NCBI GenBank assembly: GCA_023105745.1
Contig: JALGQZ010000015.1
Location: 937,501 to 1,001,500, forward strand
DNA from: Austropuccinia psidii
Taxonomy: Eukaryota > Basidiomycota > Pucciniomycetes > Pucciniales > Sphaerophragmiaceae
Reading direction: 5' to 3'
DNA length: 64,000 nt
Under the pieces are notes generated by a model, which saw nothing but the letters and a program-made list of their open reading frames with translations, was not told where the DNA came from and made no database searches. Shown one piece after another: positions 59,062-64,000 of the stretch. Made by a program: the position numbers and the translations under genes. The number at the start of each line of letters is the position of its first letter. Position 1 is the first letter of the stretch.

Positions 59062-62000
59062 TTATTCATCTACATCATCTCTATTATTAATTTCTTTCTT
59101 TAATTTATATTCAATTATTATGTCATCATTTTTCAACCAAACGAATTTCTTGACTGAGCCTAATGTCATTTTCAAATCTAATGTTTTTCCATTACAAATT
59201 AATTCAATTTCGCTTTCTTGAGGGATTCTTTCTACCCTTGAAGTTAAATCTTTATTTGTCAATGATGAATTTTCATCCTGACCAGGATTCGTTACAATTT
59301 TATTTGACGACGATGCTGACAAAGGTTGAGGACTATTGAGATCTGATTCTAATGGTAACTTAAGGTCTGATTTGAATCCATTTTTGCCGTCATCCTTTTC
59401 CTTTAAAGTTTCTTTTTCATTGGATTTTTTTAATTCTATTTTTTGTACAACGTAGCCTACAACCTTTTTCATTCTCAGAGCTTTTGAAGCTGTTAATCTT
59501 GTGTTACTAATTCCCCTCATGAAAAAAAATATATGAATGAATAAATAAAAATTGGATTAATTGGAATGTACACACACATGTAAAAATAAAATAAAACATT
59601 TGACTTACCCACTGGGTAAATTGGGTAATCCAGCGGCATCCTCTCCACCTTGAGGTTCTAAAATAAATGTGACTTTAAGTTGTGAATTGTTTGCTGGGGC
59701 ATTTTCTTTGATTGTGATTCGATTTTCAAATAAAAGCTCCAGTAACCAACTTGGTAAAATCTTCATAATTTCTAAATAATCCAAGTCCATTTGGGATGTT
59801 AAGCCTTGAAAACAAATTTCCCAATTTTCATTTTCTGTTGACTCCTCTGAGATTATTATTAATGTTTCGGGTGGAATTGGAATTTTTGGTGCGTCGATTT
59901 CTCCAGCTGGTTTGAATGGTCGACTCAAAATCTTTTCAATAATTTGTTTTTGAAGTTTCAACTTTTCCAAAGCTGTTTCTTCTTGTGATTCAACAACTTC
60001 ACTATCTAATCCATTCAGAGTTTCAATTGTCATTGATTGAGATCGATTTAAAGTTTCAGTGGCTAAAGCTGATTCATGGCTTAATCTTCTTTTGGACCCT
60101 CTACCCAATGATTTGAATCTTGCGAAAAGCTTGGTTGAGGTTTGTGATGAGGGTGATGAACTAAATTGATTGACGGAAGAATTGCTAGTGTTTGTTAACG
60201 GACCAGTTTCCATTAATGTCCCTTGGCCTTCTCGACTTGAATTATCAATGCTGGAACGCGGACGAGAGGGACCGATCTTCGCGGGTGTTGATGTTCGGGT
60301 AGGGGGTTGGGGATAAGATAAAGAACTCTGTGAGCTGTTTGGGTCAGTGGATGAAGAGTCTTGATTGACAAATCCGGCTTGAGTTGATAAAACGTATTCC
60401 TCTTCGTCCTTTTCAACAAGCCGAGGAAGTGAAAAGTAATCTAGAGAATAAGGTTGGGAATAAGGATCGATTGATTTGATTGAGCCCTTGCTATTAAGCT
60501 CAGCTGATTTCCAAGAGTCTGAGTGTGATTTGAAGTCGGAGCTGGTAGCAAGCTTTATAGCGGGAGTTGAAAGTGAATCTTTTCTGTTGTGCCCAAGTCT
60601 ATCTTTTTCAAGACTAGCTTGATTATTTTCGATTTTTTCGGTCAAATATTGTAATGGGTCGTGTTGGGAAGCACGAAGGTGTAGTTGATAATCAAGAAAT
60701 TTGCTAAATAAATTATAAATTACCCACCTTCCCAATGAGAGTCTATGATCCTCTTTCATTGTACTTAGAATTTCATCTGATAGATCCATTTCATCGGCGT
60801 AAACTTCCGCATCAAAGCATTTAAATTCTTCTAAATGCACCGTTAGCAATCCAGTTTGAGTTTCCACAGAACACCAATTTGCAATAGCTGTCTGACTTTC
60901 AATCCGTTCTTTGATTAATTTCAATAACTCATGTGGAGATAAGTTTTCCGCTAACATTTTTCAAAAAGTCGGAATCAGTTCTTTATCGTTGTTTTTTTCA
61001 ACAAAAAAAAAGAAAAGGTAAGATAGGAGCGATAATACTTAGTATTATAAATCAGAGATGATGATTTATTATATTGACTTACCGATTTCACTTTTAGAAC
61101 CTTGATCGGTTGGAAAGTCTAATTCATCAATATCAAAGAACCCTTTGCAAACACAAGCTATAATATCCCATAATGCCAGGCGACCGATGGTATCTATGGT
61201 GATCACATGACGACGATCATTTAATAATTCAGACTTGATTAAACCAAATGAACCTCTGATAAGTTCATCAGGAGAGTCTCTTAAAGGAATAGCGTCGGCT
61301 GCTGAGTCTCTCATTAAATAAAATTGCCAAGCCTGACAGTCTTTGAGGGAAGATTGAGTGGGTGATAATTCCGTTGGAGTGAGAGTAGGTTTCAATTGAT
61401 TTTTAGAATCATCTAAATTGAAGGGTGAAAGAAGAGATATAGGAGTGAGACCTTTTGAACTTATATTTAACTGATTAGAAGTATTGGTTGGAGTGGAAAG
61501 GTTAAGATCTGAATGAATTGAAGGTGATGAGTAAGGATGATTAAGTTGAGAATCTTGAGGAACAATGGGGTGATGAGGTGAGATGAGTGGAACGAGTGAT
61601 TGAAGAGGGATTTGATCCTTTTGAAGAAAATGACCCGAGGATAAATCAAGTTGCGTTGAAGAAGGGGAAAGGTTAGAAACGATTGAGGATGAAATGAAAG
61701 GAGTTTGAGGTTCAATAAAGGTTTGAGGTTGATCAAAGCTTGGTGTGAAATCAAAAGGTGAAGAAGTTTGAAGACTTAGCTGAAATTTAAGGTTTTGAGG
61801 TGAAAAGGGAGTTGGAGGTAAAAAGTTAGGTGAAGAAGCGGAAGAAATAGGTTTGAATTTTGAGGGATGAGATGAAGTTGAGATAGGTTGAATAGACAAA
61901 TGATGAGTTAAATGAGAAGTTTTACGTTGAGCTCTAGTTGGAAGGTCTCTCCAACGTTGTAGGGTAGAAGAACCAGTTGCAGTCCAAATAAAAGTATCAT

Positions 62001-63416
62001 CTAAAGAGACAATCTTCAAAATGTTTTGATTTGGCGAATTTGAATTACAATCTTGAATTGATTTATCGTCACCAATTTTTGATAAAAGAACACATTCTCC
62101 TTCACTGAGATCACCACAACCTTCTAGGTCAACTTTACAAAGCCAACCTGATCGATCACCTGAATGAAATATTCTTAAATTTGGATCATTACTATTTAAT
62201 GCCCAAACAGGGTTTGAATGATGAGAGAAAGTATGAAGACAGCGTTGAATGGATAGATCCCAAAGTTTGATAGTAGTATCACTTGAAGCTGATAAGACTA
62301 AACGACCATCATGGGAGATTAAGATAGATCGAACGTTATCTGAATGACCAACCAGGTTTGAAATTTGAGAATTTTGACGAGGATCGAAGAGTTTGATTGA
62401 TTTTGAAGGTGAACCGATAGCCAAGATGCTGCCTATTGGATTAGTAGCGACAGAATAAATAGAAGAATTAATTTGATGATCTAATAAGATTTTAACTAAT
62501 TAAAAAAAATTGCAAGTAAGAGGATTATTATTAGTTTAAAAAGAAAGTGCTAGATGATGAATTTTTTTAAGATTTGTTTTTAATTGACATACATTTTGGA
62601 AACTTTCTAATTTGATTTAAGTCCCAAATCTTAATTTTTCCATCTAAACCGCCACTTGCTAACCAATTTGAATGATGGCAAAAGCATAAAGTTTTAACAT
62701 AATCGTCATGAGTACCGATTGTAGTAAATGAATTTTTTGATGTTTGATTTGAATGAGGTGACCAAGCTTTAATTGTACAATCAGAAGAAGCGGAAATGAC
62801 TTGAGAAAAAGAAGAAAAGAAAAATGAATTAATTTGAAATTTTAGCAATTTTTGATTTGGTTGGCTTACCGGTTTGATTACGATTACAAAGTAAGATATC
62901 ATTACACCAATCTGAATGAATTTGAATTGATTGATAAAAAGTACTGATTGGAGATTGAAGATCATTTTGATTGAATAATTTTGACTGATCTAATTTGATT
63001 GAATGAAGATAGTTTTGATTTAATGAATGATTTGTAGGATGATGATGATCTTGATCTTGATTTGAAGAATTTAAGATTGGTAAGTTTAAATTCCAAGAAT
63101 TAATTAAACCATCTTTTCCGGCAGTATAAATAATTCCACCTGGATTTTGATTTTGATCTTGATGATGGTGATGAAATTGATTAAAAGGATCTAATGCAAT
63201 GGAATTTATGCCTAGACGATGTTGATTTAAATGATTGGATGATGCAGTTTTTACATGATCTTTGCTTGGATTCTTGACGACCGACCTACTTGGATCGAAT
63301 GGTCTGATTGAATTTTCTTGTTTAGTTGGAATTTTTAATTTAGTCGAATCTTGAAGCTCTAAATAAGTTTTTAACGAGATTTTGTAAGTTAATCTTTTAG
63401 ATTTTTTATTGATCAT
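59062..63416 (-). CDS. WDR48/UAF1 (Bun107)-like WD40 protein, 1,320 aa, five exons
   Basis: Exons: 62870-63416, 62593-62799, 61083-62495, 59609-60950, 59062-59515; all four introns (69, 97, 132 and 93 nt) are GT-AG and every join keeps frame. WD40 repeats begin near residue 66 (GINSIALDP...YTAGKDGLINSWNLN), then HSDWCNDILLC, VISASSDCTIKAWSPHS, DDYVKTLCFC...GGLDGKIKIWDLN, GHSDNVRSILISHDGRLVLS and NDRRHVITIDTIGRLALWDI. Next come the WDR48-specific region (NWCSVETQTGLLTVHLEE) and a C-terminal ubiquitin-like part (ELICNGKTLDLKMTL...VWLKNDDIIIEYKLKK). UAF1/Bun107 proteins bind and activate deubiquitinases of the USP1/USP12/Ubp9 group. It is about twice the length of the human protein because of a Ser/Pro-rich insert of about 200 residues in exon 3 and another in exon 4. 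Intact host gene. Confidence 0.92.
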
Positions 63417-63640
63417 AATATTTTTATTGAGGAAATTAAAAATTAAAGATTAAGAAACAAATTCGTTGGGCCCAAGATAATTTCTAGGAAGACCAATCAG
63501 ATCTTAAGCAAGCTGCGGACGGGACCACACGGTCAAGACGGTCAAGACGGTCAACAGCAAAACCGATGGATTCGAGCGACGTTGATCGAAAAAACTTGTA
63601 ATTTTAATCTACAAAGTTCATGGAACTCCAAAATTTAAAT
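63417..63640 (-). promoter_or_regulatory. Probable promoter of the WDR48-like gene
   Basis: Upstream of the minus-strand ATG at 63416, the segment 63,480-63,600 is visibly richer in GC and CG dinucleotides than the rest of the window. It has a CCAAT motif (63493-63497) and a 9-bp tandem repeat GGTCAAGAC/GGTCAAGAC/GGTCAACAG (63531-63557). Nothing else identifies the start site. Confidence 0.4.
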
Positions 63641-63678
63641 CTATCAATAGAATTTGAAAAGATTACTCATCATTAATC

Positions 63679-63936
63679 TTGTTGATCCATCTTAATCTTC
63701 AGCCTCAAATAAGCAATACTGGGGCAGAAAATAAAATGGGTGTCAAACCAGGTCTGGACACAGCATTTTTTGACCCAATTGACACAAAAAAAAGTTTCAG
63801 TTTTTCAATACCCCAACATTTCTTGTACTGGGTCCACTGGTACATCATGCAGCATGTAAAAAAGGCAGACCTTGTGGGAGATGAAATTCCCTGGCATCTA
63901 AACACCAATTCCTATCAATCCTCAAAACCTTACTGA
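63679..63936 (+). other. Unidentified open frame, possibly gene or transposon fragment
   Basis: An open frame of about 85 codons whose composition is less AT-driven than the surroundings (ENKMGVKPGLDTAFFDPID, QHFLYWVHWYIMQHVKKADL). It has no ATG at its 5' end (the first ATG is at about 63,736) and ends before the window edge. I do not recognise it. It may be a remnant of a transposon gene. Confidence 0.3.
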
Positions 63937-64000
63937 CTAAAAATAATCTTCCATTGCCACCATAAAGTTAAAATTCTCCCTTCTTTCTCATTCAGTATTG

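Noticed and set aside
61069..62424. Separate genes at 59,062-59,520, 59,605-60,957, 61,069-62,424 and 62,567-63,416
   Set aside because: GT-AG introns join them in phase into one WDR48-like protein. The apparent start codons at 60,957 and 62,424 lie next to or inside splice sites and the family continues across.
63531..63557. CRISPR-like or satellite repeat
   Set aside because: Only three 9-bp units without spacers; a minor tandem repeat.

Overview
This is a nuclear window from a basidiomycete, most likely a rust fungus (Pucciniales). It is strongly AT-rich, its introns are short GT-AG introns of fungal type, and the decayed accessory genes (a TET/JBP-like 2OG-Fe(II) oxygenase and a Myb/SANT-like protein) are of kinds I associate with rusts. 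The species cannot be named from the sequence.

Almost everything left of 58.3 kb is transposable element. Element A (3,861-11,431, minus) is a young chromovirus-type Ty3/gypsy element with near-identical LTRs that has lost reverse transcriptase, RNase H and integrase. From 15,232 to 55,628 there is a Russian-doll nest. A solo LTR (E3, about 1,950 bp once its inserts are removed) is split by Ty3 element B (15,276-27,215, itself carrying solo LTR E1) and by a PIF/Harbinger DNA transposon (27,508-54,004). The Harbinger element is split by Ty3 elements C (29,526-40,476) and D (42,958-52,641). Target-site duplications support nearly every layer: AAAAG for E3, ACCAA for B, TATTA for Harbinger, TAAAA for C, ACTTT for D, TTTTA for A. 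A further solo LTR, E2 (56,316-58,263, TTTTG), stands alone. D has a full-length open 1,951-codon Gag-Pol and is the best candidate for an autonomous element.

The most interesting signal is shared by all four Ty3 elements (A, B, C, D). Each has a leader intron whose removal joins a 3'-terminal A of exon 1 to a TG at the start of exon 2, which creates an ATG. The reading frame from that ATG crosses a second short intron. If intron 2 is spliced, translation continues in one frame as a separate protein (ORF1; 333 aa in D). If intron 2 is kept, ORF1 stops at once and the Gag-Pol ATG, which lies inside the 3' end of that same intron, follows (1 nt after the stop in C and D, 17 nt in B, 37 nt in A). 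Gag-Pol then reads the shared DNA in the other frame. I found no reason to think this dual-coding splice switch is already described, but no literature or database search was possible.

The second notable item is the Harbinger element. Without its nested inserts it is about 5.85 kb and holds, between matching TIRs, a PIF transposase (plus strand), a decayed TET/JBP-like oxygenase (minus) and a Myb/SANT-like protein (minus).

The only clear host gene is at 59,062-63,416 (minus): an intact five-exon WDR48/UAF1 (fission yeast Bun107)-type WD40 protein of 1,320 aa, a scaffold for deubiquitinases. All splice joins, frames and matches were worked out by eye.
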